Positions 1 through 7,948 are shown, counted from the first letter of the stretch. The stretch: DNA of 12,607 nucleotides from Actinomycetota bacterium (GCA_947463335.1 CANHRF010000015.1:1-12607); one strand, 5' to 3'. The notes: a model not told the origin generated them from the sequence alone. Numbers and translations are program-made.

Positions 1-1595
1 TCAGTAACTTCGCCCATGAAGCGAGTTAGCAAGCGATTAACAACAAAGCCAGGTGCATCTTTACAGATGATCATAGTCTTCTTCAGCTCTTTACCAACGC
101 TTACCGCAGTTGCTGTCGTAGCATCATCGGTGGTTGAGGTACGAGCGATTTCCAGGAGGGGCATTACCGCCACTGGGTTGAAGAAGTGGAACCCGATCAC
201 GCGCTCTGGATTAACCAGACCTTCAGTCATTTTTTCAACTGATAGCGATGAGGTATTGGTTGCCAATACGCATTCGGGGGAGACGATCTTCTCTAACTTC
301 TTAAAGAGATCTTGCTTAAGCGAAAGCTCTTCGAAGATCGCTTCGATAATAAAGTCTGAGCCTGCGAAGGTATTTTGATCAGCGGAACCGCTTATTAGAA
401 GAGATAGTCGTCGCGCTGATTCTTCACTCATGCGCTTCTTTTCTACCAACTTGTTTAACTCGTTCTTAACCCAGGCCACACCCTTATCGGCGCGCTCTTG
501 ATCAATGTCGGTCATTACCACCGGACACTTCAGGTTGCGAAGTAGTAGCAACGCTAGCTGTGATGCCATTAAGCCTGCACCAACAACTCCGACCTTGGTC
601 ACCTTGCGGGCTAGGGCGGCCTTGGGAGCGCCTTCAACTTTCTTTCGCTTCTTTTGAATTAAGTTAAAGGCATAGAGAGAAGCGCGTAGCGGATCAGACA
701 TAGTTAAATCGGCGAGTGCTTGATCTTCAGCATCGAATCCAGCGCCACGAGTATTTGTGCGAGCGGCAGCGATCAATTCAAGTGCGCGCATTGGAGATGC
801 GATCTCCGCACCACCGTACTTCTTAAGCGAAGCAGCCTTACCTGTGGCTAGTGCGCTCTCCCAAGCGGGATCGTTTGAGTAATCCTTACGTTCAATTTTA
901 TTCTTACCTGATAGCACGCTTGCAGCAAAAGCTACTGAGCGTTCTAGGAAATCTGCAGGTTCGTAAACGGCGTCGACTACACCAAGTGAGAGCGCATCTT
1001 TTGCCTTCATCATGGTGTTGTTATTTAGCGCATTGAGCATAATTACTTGCACCGCGCGCTCTGGCCCAATTAACTTAGGCAGAATTGTGGCGCCACCCCA
1101 CCCAGGCACAAGACCCAGGAAGACTTCAGGCAATCCGGTAAAAGCGGTAGAAGCCAGAGTGCGATAGTTGCAATGCAAGCCAACTTCTAGACCGCCACCT
1201 AGAGCGAGACCATTTATAAATGCAAAAGTTGGAACGCCACATTCATCTAAGCGACGGAATACATCATGGCCAAGCTTTCCAATAGCCAGTGATTGCTCGC
1301 GCTTTGAAAGGAATGAGAGCGCAGAAAGATCGGCGCCAGCTGCAAAGATAAATGGCTTACCGATAATTGCAATCGCTGCAGGCGCGCGACCGATTGCATC
1401 GGTGATCGCGTTATTTAGCGCATCAAGAGATTGTGGTCCAAAGGTATTTGGACGGGTGTGGTCTAAACCATTATCTAGAGTGATTAGCGCTAAAGATCCT
1501 TTGTGGCCAAATGGAGTTAGGTCGACATCGCGAACGAGCGCATTTGTGACAACTTCTTCAGGCGCACCTTCAGGCAGATTGATTTGCGTTGACAT
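1..1595 (-). CDS. fadB: Fatty-acid oxidation complex alpha subunit: enoyl-CoA hydratase / 3-hydroxyacyl-CoA dehydrogenase (3' end cut by the window edge)
   Basis: This cytoplasmic bifunctional beta-oxidation enzyme hydrates trans-2-enoyl-CoA and then oxidises the 3-hydroxyacyl-CoA with NAD+. I read 531 open codons from ATG (1595-1593) to the left edge. The N-terminal crotonase domain (about 30-230) has the oxyanion-hole region (FAAGADL, 84-90) and two glutamates 20 residues apart, E137 in LALGGGLE and E157 in LPEV, matching the catalytic pair of FadB. The Rossmann dehydrogenase domain starts near 332 (VGVVGAGLMASQ). The NTSS motif (447-450) and the catalytic-type H470 in GFHFFNPV follow. The last visible part (KDAPGFVVNRLL) opens the C-terminal dehydrogenase domain. 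Family members are about 700 residues, so roughly 180 are outside the window. The start is firm: GGAGG lies 9 nt upstream, and ATG shares one base with the fadA stop (TAATG), implying translational coupling. Confidence 0.95.
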   Translation of the reverse strand, partial: MSTQINLPEGAPEEVVTNALVRDVDLTPFGHKGSLALITLDNGLDHTRPNTFGPQSLDALNNAITDAIGRAPAAIAIIGKPFIFAAGADLSALSFLSKREQSLAIGKLGHDVFRRLDECGVPTFAFINGLALGGGLEVGLHCNYRTLASTAFTGLPEVFLGLVPGWGGATILPKLIGPERAVQVIMLNALNNNTMMKAKDALSLGVVDAVYEPADFLERSVAFAASVLSGKNKIERKDYSNDPAWESALATGKAASLKKYGGAEIASPMRALELIAAARTNTRGAGFDAEDQALADLTMSDPLRASLYAFNLIQKKRKKVEGAPKAALARKVTKVGVVGAGLMASQLALLLLRNLKCPVVMTDIDQERADKGVAWVKNELNKLVEKKRMSEESARRLSLLISGSADQNTFAGSDFIIEAIFEELSLKQDLFKKLEKIVSPECVLATNTSSLSVEKMTEGLVNPERVIGFHFFNPVAVMPLLEIARTSTTDDATTATAVSVGKELKKTMIICKDAPGFVVNRLLTRFMGEVT

Positions 1596-2794
1596 TACTT
1601 TGAACCTCCAGTGAAGTGAGGGTTCTCCCAGATAACAGTGCCACCCATTCCGAGCCCGATACACATTGTGGTTAGCCCATATTTCACATCGGTGCGCTCT
1701 TCAAAGGTGCGCGCAAGATTTAACATTAAGCGAATTCCTGAAGAAGCCAGGGGATGGCCAACTGCAATCGCTCCACCATATGGATTTACGCGCGGATCAT
1801 CATCGGCAATGCCAAAGTGATCTAGAAATGCTATTACTTGAACAGCAAATGCTTCATTGACTTCGAAGGCGCCAATATCTGAAATCTGCAGCCCCGCCTT
1901 AGCTAAAGCCTTGATTGTTGAGGGAACTGGCCCATAACCCATAACTTCTGGCTCAACGCCGGCGAAGGCATATGAAACCAATTTAGCTTTTATGGTGAGC
2001 CCTAACTCTTTTGCTTTATCTTCACTAGCTAGTAGCGCAGCTGTTGCGCCATCATTTAGACCTGATGAGTTTCCTGGGGTAACTCTGCCAGCGGCACGGA
2101 AAGGAGTCTTAAGAGTTGCTAATCCTTCCATTGTTGTTGTGGGACGTGGTGGTTCATCAACGGTTGCGATACCCCAACCTAAATCTGGAATTCGTGCCGC
2201 TGTCGGAATCAAATCACGTTGAATCTTTCCGGCGGCATATGCTGCGGCTGTTTTCATTTGTGAGTTATAGGCATAACGATCTGCGCGCTCTTTAGTTAGT
2301 TGCGGATAGCGATCGTGCAAACGTTCAGCGGTTGCACCCATGGCGAGCGCATCTTGTTCAACAATTCGCTCTGCTAAGAATCTTGGATTGGGATCAATTC
2401 CATCACCAATTGGGTGATTGCCCATATGTTCAACACCGCCTGCGATTGCGATATCGATAGAACCGAATGCAATTGCACCAGCGAGCGTTGTTGTTGATGT
2501 CATTGCACCAGCGCACCAACGGTCAACGGAGTAACCCGGAACCGTATTTGGGAGTCCAGCTAGTAGCGCTGCGCTACGGCCTAAATTCATTCCTTGATCA
2601 CCTGTTTGTGTTGCTGCGGCGATGGCGACATCTTCAATCGCATCAGGAGAAACTTTTGGGTTGCGCTCAAGCAAGCCACGAATCGCGCGCACCATCAGAT
2701 CATCAGCGCGAGTGCCTGAGTACATACTTCCGGCCTTGCCAAATGGGGTACGGACTGCATCAACCAGGACGACGGTGCGTTGGTTCTGCGACAT
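1595..2794 (-). CDS. fadA: Acetyl-CoA C-acyltransferase (3-ketoacyl-CoA thiolase)
   Basis: This 399-residue thiolase catalyses the last step of beta-oxidation, cleaving 3-ketoacyl-CoA with CoA to acetyl-CoA and a shortened acyl-CoA. All family landmarks are present: the nucleophile C94 in VDRWCAGA, GGVEHMG (119-125), NEAFAVQ (313-319), H347 in GGAIAVGHP, and the second active-site cysteine C378 in MCIGLGMGG. The length is normal (390-400). The gene is first in the operon, and its TAA overlaps the fadB ATG, so the two subunits are probably co-translated. An AGAGG Shine-Dalgarno lies 8 nt before ATG, and a promoter with an adjacent TetR-like palindrome sits upstream. A degradative rather than biosynthetic thiolase is favoured by the partner fadB. 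Substrate chain length cannot be read from the sequence. Confidence 0.95.
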   Translation of the reverse strand: MSQNQRTVVLVDAVRTPFGKAGSMYSGTRADDLMVRAIRGLLERNPKVSPDAIEDVAIAAATQTGDQGMNLGRSAALLAGLPNTVPGYSVDRWCAGAMTSTTTLAGAIAFGSIDIAIAGGVEHMGNHPIGDGIDPNPRFLAERIVEQDALAMGATAERLHDRYPQLTKERADRYAYNSQMKTAAAYAAGKIQRDLIPTAARIPDLGWGIATVDEPPRPTTTMEGLATLKTPFRAAGRVTPGNSSGLNDGATAALLASEDKAKELGLTIKAKLVSYAFAGVEPEVMGYGPVPSTIKALAKAGLQISDIGAFEVNEAFAVQVIAFLDHFGIADDDPRVNPYGGAIAVGHPLASSGIRLMLNLARTFEERTDVKYGLTTMCIGLGMGGTVIWENPHFTGGSK

Positions 2795-2824
2795 ATTTGA
2801 AACCTCTCTGACGGGTATGTTTCA

Positions 2825-2854
2825 AGGTTACTTGTCAGTAGCCCACTTTGTCAC
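2825..2854 (-). promoter_or_regulatory. Candidate promoter of fadAB
   Basis: On the minus strand GTGACA (2854-2849) and TAACCT (2830-2825) are separated by 18 nt, a good match to an actinobacterial housekeeping promoter (TTGACA / TAnnnT). Transcription would start near 2818, giving a leader of about 24 nt that contains the AGAGG ribosome site of fadA. This is predicted from motif and spacing only. Confidence 0.5.
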
Positions 2855-2861
2855 CACTTGG

Positions 2862-2873
2862 CTGACCGGTCAG
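2862..2873. promoter_or_regulatory. 12-bp perfect palindrome, candidate TetR-type operator
   Basis: CTGACCGGTCAG is a perfect palindrome with the TGACCGGTCA form common among TetR-family operators. It lies 7 nt upstream of the proposed fadAB -35 and 26 nt upstream of the proposed fbpA -35. Many fatty-acid degradation genes are controlled by acyl-CoA-sensing TetR regulators, so fadAB is the likelier target. The regulator is not in this window and the assignment is an inference. Confidence 0.5.
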
Positions 2874-2880
2874 ATGTGAT

Positions 2881-2910
2881 GAATTACGCAACGTTTTTGT
2901 TGCGTAATTC
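2881..2910. repeat. Perfect 12-bp inverted repeat with 6-nt spacer (candidate operator)
   Basis: Left arm GAATTACGCAAC (2881-2892) and right arm GTTGCGTAATTC (2899-2910) are exact reverse complements around GTTTTT. Neither strand has a T-run after the stem, and the site lies between two divergent start codons, so a terminator is unlikely. The right arm contains TTGCGT, the best -35 candidate for fbpA, so protein binding here could block or recruit polymerase. It does not resemble the 19-bp DtxR/IdeR box. Confidence 0.6.
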
Positions 2911-2928
2911 CGAGCCATCCGTTAACCT
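2900..2928 (+). promoter_or_regulatory. Candidate promoter of fbpABC
   Basis: TTGCGT (2900-2905) and TAACCT (2923-2928) are separated by 17 nt. The -10 hexamer is the same as in the proposed fadAB promoter. Transcription would start near 2935, leaving a leader of about 65 nt. The -35 lies inside the right arm of the inverted repeat at 2881-2910. Other AT-rich hexamers downstream (for example around 2943-2948 or 2960-2965) lack a good -35. Confidence 0.4.
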
Positions 2929-3001
2929 CGCTTTATACCTAGTTATCTCTGGGTTTTCGTAAATAGCCGACTTAGAGCGGTCGAATTTTTGGAGGCAAGA
3001 G

Positions 3002-4024
3002 TTGAAGAAGAAGTTGATGGTGGCAGGAATAGCCCTGGCGGCGCTAGTAATCGGTGGGGCAACCTTCGCCACAATTTCTTCTGATCAATCCGAAGAGAAG
3101 GTCACCGAACTTACGATCTATTCTGGTCGCTCCGAAGAGTTCATTGCACCATTTCTTTCAAACTGGGAACGCAAATCCGGGATCAAGTTAAATGTTCGCT
3201 ACGGTGACTCAGCAGAACTCGCGGCGCAGATTCTTGAAGAAGGCAAAAACTCTCCAGCGGATCTATTTCTCTCACAAGATGCCGGATCGCTAGGCGCTGT
3301 CTCGGCCGCTGGACTATTTGCAAAACTGGCCGACGGCATCGGAAGTGAAATTGATAGTAAATACATCGCTAGTGATCGTAATTGGATCGGTGTAACGGGT
3401 CGTGCTCGCGTCTTTGCATATCGTCCGGGAGCGTTAGAAGTTCCCCCTAAATCGGTTAGTGATTTAACAAAGCCAGCATATAAAGGCCAAGTTGGAATTG
3501 CACCAAGCAATGCCTCATTTCAGGCTTTCGTAACCGCGCTCATCAACGAAAAAGGTGCGAAGTTTGCCGAGAACTGGCTCAAGGGGATGAAGGCAAATGA
3601 TGCACAAATCTTTTTGAAGAATAGCGCGATTGTTGAAGCGATTGATAAAGGCGAGATAAGCCTAGGGCTAGTCAACCATTACTACGTATGGGAAGTAAGC
3701 GAAGCTCTAGGAAGAGATATCGATGTCGCAATTGGCTTCTTTGAAGCTGGCGATATAGGAAATCTGGTAAATGTTTCTGGCGTTGGCATAATGGCGACTT
3801 CAAAGAAGGTTTCAGCGGCGGAAGATTTGATTAACTTCCTAACCTCAGCTGCAATTCAAAAGAGTTTTACTGAGAAGACTCACGAGTATTCATTGATTCC
3901 TGGAAGCAAAGCTCCAGAGTCACTTCCTGATCTGGCCAGTATTGGCTCGCCACAAGTGGATTTAAGATCTTTAGAGAATGTGCAAAGGACGCAAGATCTA
4001 CTCACCAAAGTCGGCCTCTTGTAG
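3002..4024 (+). CDS. fbpA: Ferric-iron ABC transporter substrate-binding protein
   Basis: This 340-residue extracytoplasmic protein is predicted to capture Fe3+ and pass it to FbpB. After a KKK n-region and one hydrophobic segment (about 5-25), the mature fold begins with LTIYSGRSEEFIAPF (37-51), typical of FbpA-type transferrin-like proteins. The paired tyrosines Y227-Y228 in NHYYVW match the iron-ligating di-tyrosine of this family. Start TTG 3002 is chosen because GGAGG (2991-2995) lies 6 nt before it and it supplies the basic n-region; ATG 3017 would be 21 nt away. The protein has no cysteine, so it cannot be a lipoprotein; it is either secreted or held by its uncleaved N-terminal helix. 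Phosphonate or thiamine binding is possible within this superfamily, but the di-tyrosine and permease type favour iron. Confidence 0.9.
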   Translation: MKKKLMVAGIALAALVIGGATFATISSDQSEEKVTELTIYSGRSEEFIAPFLSNWERKSGIKLNVRYGDSAELAAQILEEGKNSPADLFLSQDAGSLGAVSAAGLFAKLADGIGSEIDSKYIASDRNWIGVTGRARVFAYRPGALEVPPKSVSDLTKPAYKGQVGIAPSNASFQAFVTALINEKGAKFAENWLKGMKANDAQIFLKNSAIVEAIDKGEISLGLVNHYYVWEVSEALGRDIDVAIGFFEAGDIGNLVNVSGVGIMATSKKVSAAEDLINFLTSAAIQKSFTEKTHEYSLIPGSKAPESLPDLASIGSPQVDLRSLENVQRTQDLLTKVGLL

Positions 4025-4039
4025 AGATGAGCTAAAGCA

Positions 4040-5587
4040 GTGAAAGCTCAAAGTTGGGTAGGCAAATATGGGTTACGCGCCCTAGTTGCCGCGGTGCTTT
4101 TGCTGATCTCGCAACCTTTGCTCTACCTATTTATTAGGGCGAGTGAAAAATCTGTAAGTGATTTGATTGCCCTTCTGACTAGGCCGAAGACTGTTGAAGT
4201 GCTTGCGCTGACCTTAGTTCTGCTTCTAATAGTCGTGCTTATAAATGTCTTCCTGGGTACTGCAATTGCCGCTGGCTTACATTATGTAAATATCCCATAC
4301 CCACGTTTACTGCTTGTTTCTACCGTGCTTCCACTTGCAATTCCATCTTATGTATTTACCTACACTTGGATAGCGCTTATTCCATCCTTGCAAGGATTTT
4401 GGGCAGCGGTATTTATCCTCTCACTCTCAACGCTTCCTTACATGATCCTCGCTGTGACGATCTCTTTCCAGAGAATCGATGCGGGGTTAATTGAAGTAGC
4501 CAGATCTCTCGGTCTCTCTAAGATCTCGGTATTTTTCAGGGTAATTCTTCCGCAGGTTCGGCGAAGCATCAGCGCAGGCGCACTTCTCTCTGGCTTATAT
4601 GTTCTAAGTGATTTTGGTGCGGTCTCATTACTAAATGTCGAAACTTTAACCGTCTCAATTCAAAATCTCTTTAAGTCATCGTATGATCGCAGCGCCGCCT
4701 CCGTGATCGGTCTGCTGCTTTTCTTTGTTGCAGCAATCTTTGTCTCATTCGAATCTGTCCTCAAGGGAAGAGATTTCGAATCTCGCGGTGCTGAAGGATT
4801 TCAATCAAGAATTCGCCGGATCGCTAATCCGACTCTCTCCATCTTTACCTTGTTTGTTATCACGCTCTATGGAGTGTTAGCCGTGATTCTTCCCTTTTAT
4901 GTGCTGTTATCGCGATACTTCCAAAACCCGGGCGCGGTAGCTCTTTCAGATTTGATTTCAGCAGCGCTCTCAACAATTTCCGTTGCTGGGCTCGGCGCAT
5001 TCTTAGCTCTTCTGATCTCTTTGCCACTTGCCTTTTTAGCCACACAAGGCGCAAGTGCATTCTCTGCCATATCCGGAAAAGTTATCTTGGCAGCGCACTC
5101 TCTGCCTGGCGTCGTAGTCGGGTTGGCGCTCGTATCTTTCGGTTCTCGATTAGGAGCTCTGTACCAATCAATTTTCTTGCTGGCCTTTGCCTACGCAGTT
5201 CTCTTCCTCGCTAAATCTGTGGCATCAACTGCAGATTCATTAGCTCTGGTATCTCCGCAATTGCGAGAGGTCGCAGCAACCTTAGGTAAGAGCAAATCTA
5301 GTATCGCCCTAGAAGTCGTCTTTCCGATCGCCCTTCCAAATATCGCACTCGGCGTTTTGTTAGTGTTCCTTACTGCTATGAAAGAACTTCCGGCGACTCT
5401 AATGTTGCGACCAACCGGAATGGAAACTTTAGCTACCGAGATCTGGAGTTTTGCGGCTATAAGTAGATTTAATGATGCTGCGCCGTATGCACTATTATTA
5501 GTCATTATCGCCGCGATTCCGACATTTATTTTGACGATTCCTAGAACTGCAAAGAGTGAATTTGAGCAGAAAGTGAGATATCTCTAA
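4040..5587 (+). CDS. fbpB: Ferric-iron ABC transporter permease, fused two-domain type
   Basis: This 515-residue inner-membrane protein forms the translocation channel for the iron importer. It is very hydrophobic, with about a dozen predicted membrane segments, and consists of two homologous permease halves. Each half has an EAA-type coupling loop that contacts the ATPase: EVARSLGLSKISVFF...LP (152-171) and EVAATLGKSKSSIAL...FP (410-429). The stretch KELPATLMLRP with METLATEIW after it (448-469) is typical of FbpB-like iron permeases. The length is normal for the fused form. The start is GTG 4040, 15 nt after the fbpA stop, with only a weak GAG-rich ribosome site (around 4024-4030) and no better start nearby. 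The stop TAA directly abuts the ATG of fbpC. Confidence 0.92.
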   Translation: MKAQSWVGKYGLRALVAAVLLLISQPLLYLFIRASEKSVSDLIALLTRPKTVEVLALTLVLLLIVVLINVFLGTAIAAGLHYVNIPYPRLLLVSTVLPLAIPSYVFTYTWIALIPSLQGFWAAVFILSLSTLPYMILAVTISFQRIDAGLIEVARSLGLSKISVFFRVILPQVRRSISAGALLSGLYVLSDFGAVSLLNVETLTVSIQNLFKSSYDRSAASVIGLLLFFVAAIFVSFESVLKGRDFESRGAEGFQSRIRRIANPTLSIFTLFVITLYGVLAVILPFYVLLSRYFQNPGAVALSDLISAALSTISVAGLGAFLALLISLPLAFLATQGASAFSAISGKVILAAHSLPGVVVGLALVSFGSRLGALYQSIFLLAFAYAVLFLAKSVASTADSLALVSPQLREVAATLGKSKSSIALEVVFPIALPNIALGVLLVFLTAMKELPATLMLRPTGMETLATEIWSFAAISRFNDAAPYALLLVIIAAIPTFILTIPRTAKSEFEQKVRYL

Positions 5588-6631
5588 ATGACCTCACTTA
5601 GTATTTCTCATCTCAACGTCAATCTCGGCGAACGTGAAATTATTTCTGACCTCTCCTTTGATTTGCGACAAGGTGAGATCGCCTCACTGCTTGGTCCATC
5701 AGGATGCGGCAAGACCACACTTTTGCGCGCTATCGCTGGTCTGATTCCTCCGACAAGTGGAGCAATTCGTTTCGGCACACAACTAGTCGGCGTCTCTTCA
5801 GTTGTCTTGCCACCTAATAAGCGGGGCACGGGATATGTCCCACAACAAGGAGCGCTCTTTCCACATTTAAACGTTGGAAAAAATATCGCCTTCGGTCTAG
5901 ATCGCGAGATTTATTCGAAAACACAGATCTCTGAAATAACTGATGAGATGTTGAACTTGATCGGTATGCCAGGTTTTGAGAAGCGACTTCCGAGCCAACT
6001 CTCTGGTGGCCAACAGACGAGAGTTGCTCTGGCACGCGCGCTAGCAATTAAACCGAAGTTGGTACTTCTTGATGAGCCTTTCTCTGCCCTTGATGCCGCA
6101 CTCAGGGAGGAGCTACGCAGTGAAGTTGTGGCGCTTCTGCGCAAACTTGGATCAACTGCGATATTAGTAACTCACGATCGGGAAGAAGCCCTGGTCTCAT
6201 CAGATCGCGTGATCTTGATGCGCGGTGGCCGCGTTGTTCAAAATGGAACACCCGAAGAAGTTTATGAAACCCCGATATCTCCAGAGATAGCAGCGAGTAC
6301 CGGTGATGTACTCATCCTGCCGGCTCAGAAATTTGAGAATGGAGAGACTCGTTACCCACTCTCTACTTTAGGCGGCGCAGTTAAAGGCAGCGACACAGGC
6401 TATGTAGTTATTAGACCTGAGGAGATTCAAGTTTCTAAGTTAGATCACGAGGGGATAGCGGGCTCACTCGTACATATTGATTACTACGGCCACGATGCCA
6501 TGTTGACTGTGGCTATAGCTGATTCAGTAACTGCAATAAAGGCTCGAGTAATTGGACCTGCGCAATTTGAGTTAGGACAGACGGTTTACCTGAAACACCT
6601 GGGACCTGTTAGGTACTTTGCGCGAGGGTAG
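5588..6631 (+). CDS. fbpC: Ferric-iron ABC transporter ATP-binding protein
   Basis: This 347-residue cytoplasmic ATPase powers the importer. The nucleotide-binding domain has every motif: Walker A GPSGCGKT (36-43), Q-loop VPQQGALFP (84-92), signature LSGGQQTR (138-145), Walker B LVLLDEP (158-164) and the switch histidine H196 in VTHD. After about residue 240 there is a TOBE-like regulatory domain (YVVIRPEEI at 272-280, ending GPVRYF), as in FbpC/PotA-type ATPases. ATG 5588 follows the fbpB stop with no gap, so coupled translation is likely. It completes the fbpABC operon; no iron-specific gene follows. Its last 23 nt overlap the 3' end of the convergent RNase D gene. Confidence 0.93.
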   Translation: MTSLSISHLNVNLGEREIISDLSFDLRQGEIASLLGPSGCGKTTLLRAIAGLIPPTSGAIRFGTQLVGVSSVVLPPNKRGTGYVPQQGALFPHLNVGKNIAFGLDREIYSKTQISEITDEMLNLIGMPGFEKRLPSQLSGGQQTRVALARALAIKPKLVLLDEPFSALDAALREELRSEVVALLRKLGSTAILVTHDREEALVSSDRVILMRGGRVVQNGTPEEVYETPISPEIAASTGDVLILPAQKFENGETRYPLSTLGGAVKGSDTGYVVIRPEEIQVSKLDHEGIAGSLVHIDYYGHDAMLTVAIADSVTAIKARVIGPAQFELGQTVYLKHLGPVRYFARG

Positions 6632-7925
6632 TTTCACCATCGCTCTCTTCAACTTCGCTTGCCAGCGCTTCAGTCTCAAGCAGTGCAGATTCCAATATCG
6701 GAGCCGCTATCTCAATCTGCCAGTTACGCGCTCCTAAGGTTGCCAGCGCTTTGGATACTTCGCCCTTAGGTGCATTCCAACAGATCCGGCGGATAAATTC
6801 GGGGGTAATCATATTTTCGAGAGGTATCGAGAGCTCTTCTGCCTTCTCTGCCAGGCGCGCCTTAGCGTGAGTTAATGGCGCGTACTTATCTGGAAAGCGC
6901 TCACGCCAAATCTTCAGCGGCGGCAATGAATCAGAATCAGTCCTGACCTGTGGCCATTGTTCTTCGCTAAGGGATAGGGCATCAGATATCGCGCTGATCC
7001 AAGAGGCAGCGTTCTCCATCCAGCGGGCGCGCAAGCCCAGAGGACGGAGCGCTCGCTCTAAATCCTTCTTACTCTTCAACGGCTTGAGATGGGCGACGGA
7101 TGCGAGCTCAACAATTGCTGCATCCGAAAGTAACCGTCCTTGCGAGATATCAACTTCTTGCGCGATCTCATTTCGCACCGTCCAAAGTGAGCGAACGATC
7201 GCCAACTGATTACGTTTTTTAATTTTATGCATGCCTGATGTCCGTCGCCAAGGATCGATGCGCGGCGGTGGCGGGGGAGCGTTGAGAATTGCCGCAAACT
7301 CCTCGCGCGCCCATTCCCATTTATTGGCGCTCGCTAAGAGCGTGTAAACCTTGTCGCGAAGTTCGACAAGTAACTCGACATCGAGAGCTGCATAGTTGAG
7401 CCACTCTTGTGGCAGCGGGCGCTGCGACCAATCTGCCGCTGAATGTTCTTTGGCAAGTGAGACTTCCATAAGTGATTCAAGTAGCGGTCCTAACCCAACT
7501 CGAGGCAGTCCAGCAATGCGACCACCGAGTTCAGTATCAAATAACTTCGTAGGGTTTATCCCTAATTCGCGCAGACAAGGTAGATCTTGGGTGCTCGCGT
7601 GCAGAATTACTTCATCGCTCTGCAAAAGATCATTTAACTTTAGAAAGAGTCGATGATGGGGGCCAAAGGGAATCGGATCAATTAAATGTAATCCACCACC
7701 ATGGCGCTTAATCTGAATCAGATATGCCCGAGCGCTATATTTAAATCCAGATGCTCTCTCCGCATCGACCGCGAAAGGACCTTCGCCAAGTTGTAATTGA
7801 GCAAGTGCGCTTTCAAAAGCGGACTCGTCTGAGATAACAATCGGTACACCCTCTGCGGGGGCCAAGAGAGGAACCGCGGTAATCACCGGCTCGTCGTTAG
7901 GGGAGTTCTCTTCTACCTTTTCCAT
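6609..7925 (-). CDS. rnd: RNase D-type 3'-5' exonuclease with HRDC domain
   Basis: This 438-residue protein is predicted to trim RNA 3' ends, probably tRNA or other stable RNA precursors, in the cytoplasm. The DEDDy exonuclease domain (about 28-210) shows Exo I as VDAE (D54, E56), Exo II around H109-D114 (HASTQDLPCL), and Exo III as YAALDV (Y178, D182). A proline-rich linker (five prolines, 217-221) leads to an HRDC domain (about 225-305, beginning WRRTSGMHKI), a nucleic-acid-binding module. A second helical region fills the C-terminus. The N-terminal 25 residues are acidic and look disordered. ATG 7925 has no Shine-Dalgarno but has TATAAT 8 nt before it, suggesting a leaderless transcript. 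It follows DUF3000 by 23 nt, a pairing I recall from other Actinobacteria. Its 3' end overlaps fbpC. Confidence 0.9.
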   Translation of the reverse strand: MEKVEENSPNDEPVITAVPLLAPAEGVPIVISDESAFESALAQLQLGEGPFAVDAERASGFKYSARAYLIQIKRHGGGLHLIDPIPFGPHHRLFLKLNDLLQSDEVILHASTQDLPCLRELGINPTKLFDTELGGRIAGLPRVGLGPLLESLMEVSLAKEHSAADWSQRPLPQEWLNYAALDVELLVELRDKVYTLLASANKWEWAREEFAAILNAPPPPPRIDPWRRTSGMHKIKKRNQLAIVRSLWTVRNEIAQEVDISQGRLLSDAAIVELASVAHLKPLKSKKDLERALRPLGLRARWMENAASWISAISDALSLSEEQWPQVRTDSDSLPPLKIWRERFPDKYAPLTHAKARLAEKAEELSIPLENMITPEFIRRICWNAPKGEVSKALATLGARNWQIEIAAPILESALLETEALASEVEESDGETTLAQST

Positions 7926-7933
7926 ATCTTTGA

Positions 7934-7939
7934 ATTATA
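7934..7939 (-). promoter_or_regulatory. -10 box TATAAT giving a leaderless RNase D transcript
   Basis: A consensus TATAAT on the minus strand ends 8 nt before ATG 7925. The usual 6-8 nt to the transcription start would place the first mRNA base at or next to the A of ATG. No clear -35 is visible; the hexamers at 17-18 nt spacing (GACGTA, CGACGT) are poor. The box lies in the 23-nt gap after the DUF3000 stop, so the RNase D gene can be transcribed on its own. Confidence 0.55.
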
Positions 7940-7948
7940 CGAGCGCGG

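Noticed and set aside
16..378. 120-codon plus-strand frame at the left edge
   Set aside because: The minus strand here encodes the conserved dehydrogenase part of fadB (GFHFFNPV and KDAPGFVVNR). The plus frame is a shadow.
1168..1614. 148-codon plus-strand frame inside fadB
   Set aside because: It lies opposite the catalytic crotonase domain of fadB, which has all its motifs. The frame has no recognisable domain or ribosome site.
2881..2910. Intrinsic terminator reading of the 12-bp inverted repeat
   Set aside because: No T-run follows the stem on either strand, and the site is between two divergent start codons, where nothing needs to be terminated.
2920..2948. DtxR/IdeR iron box upstream of fbpA
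   Set aside because: TTAACC and CTAGTTA fragments are present, but the 19-bp symmetric TTAGGTTAG...CTAACCTAA pattern is not met.
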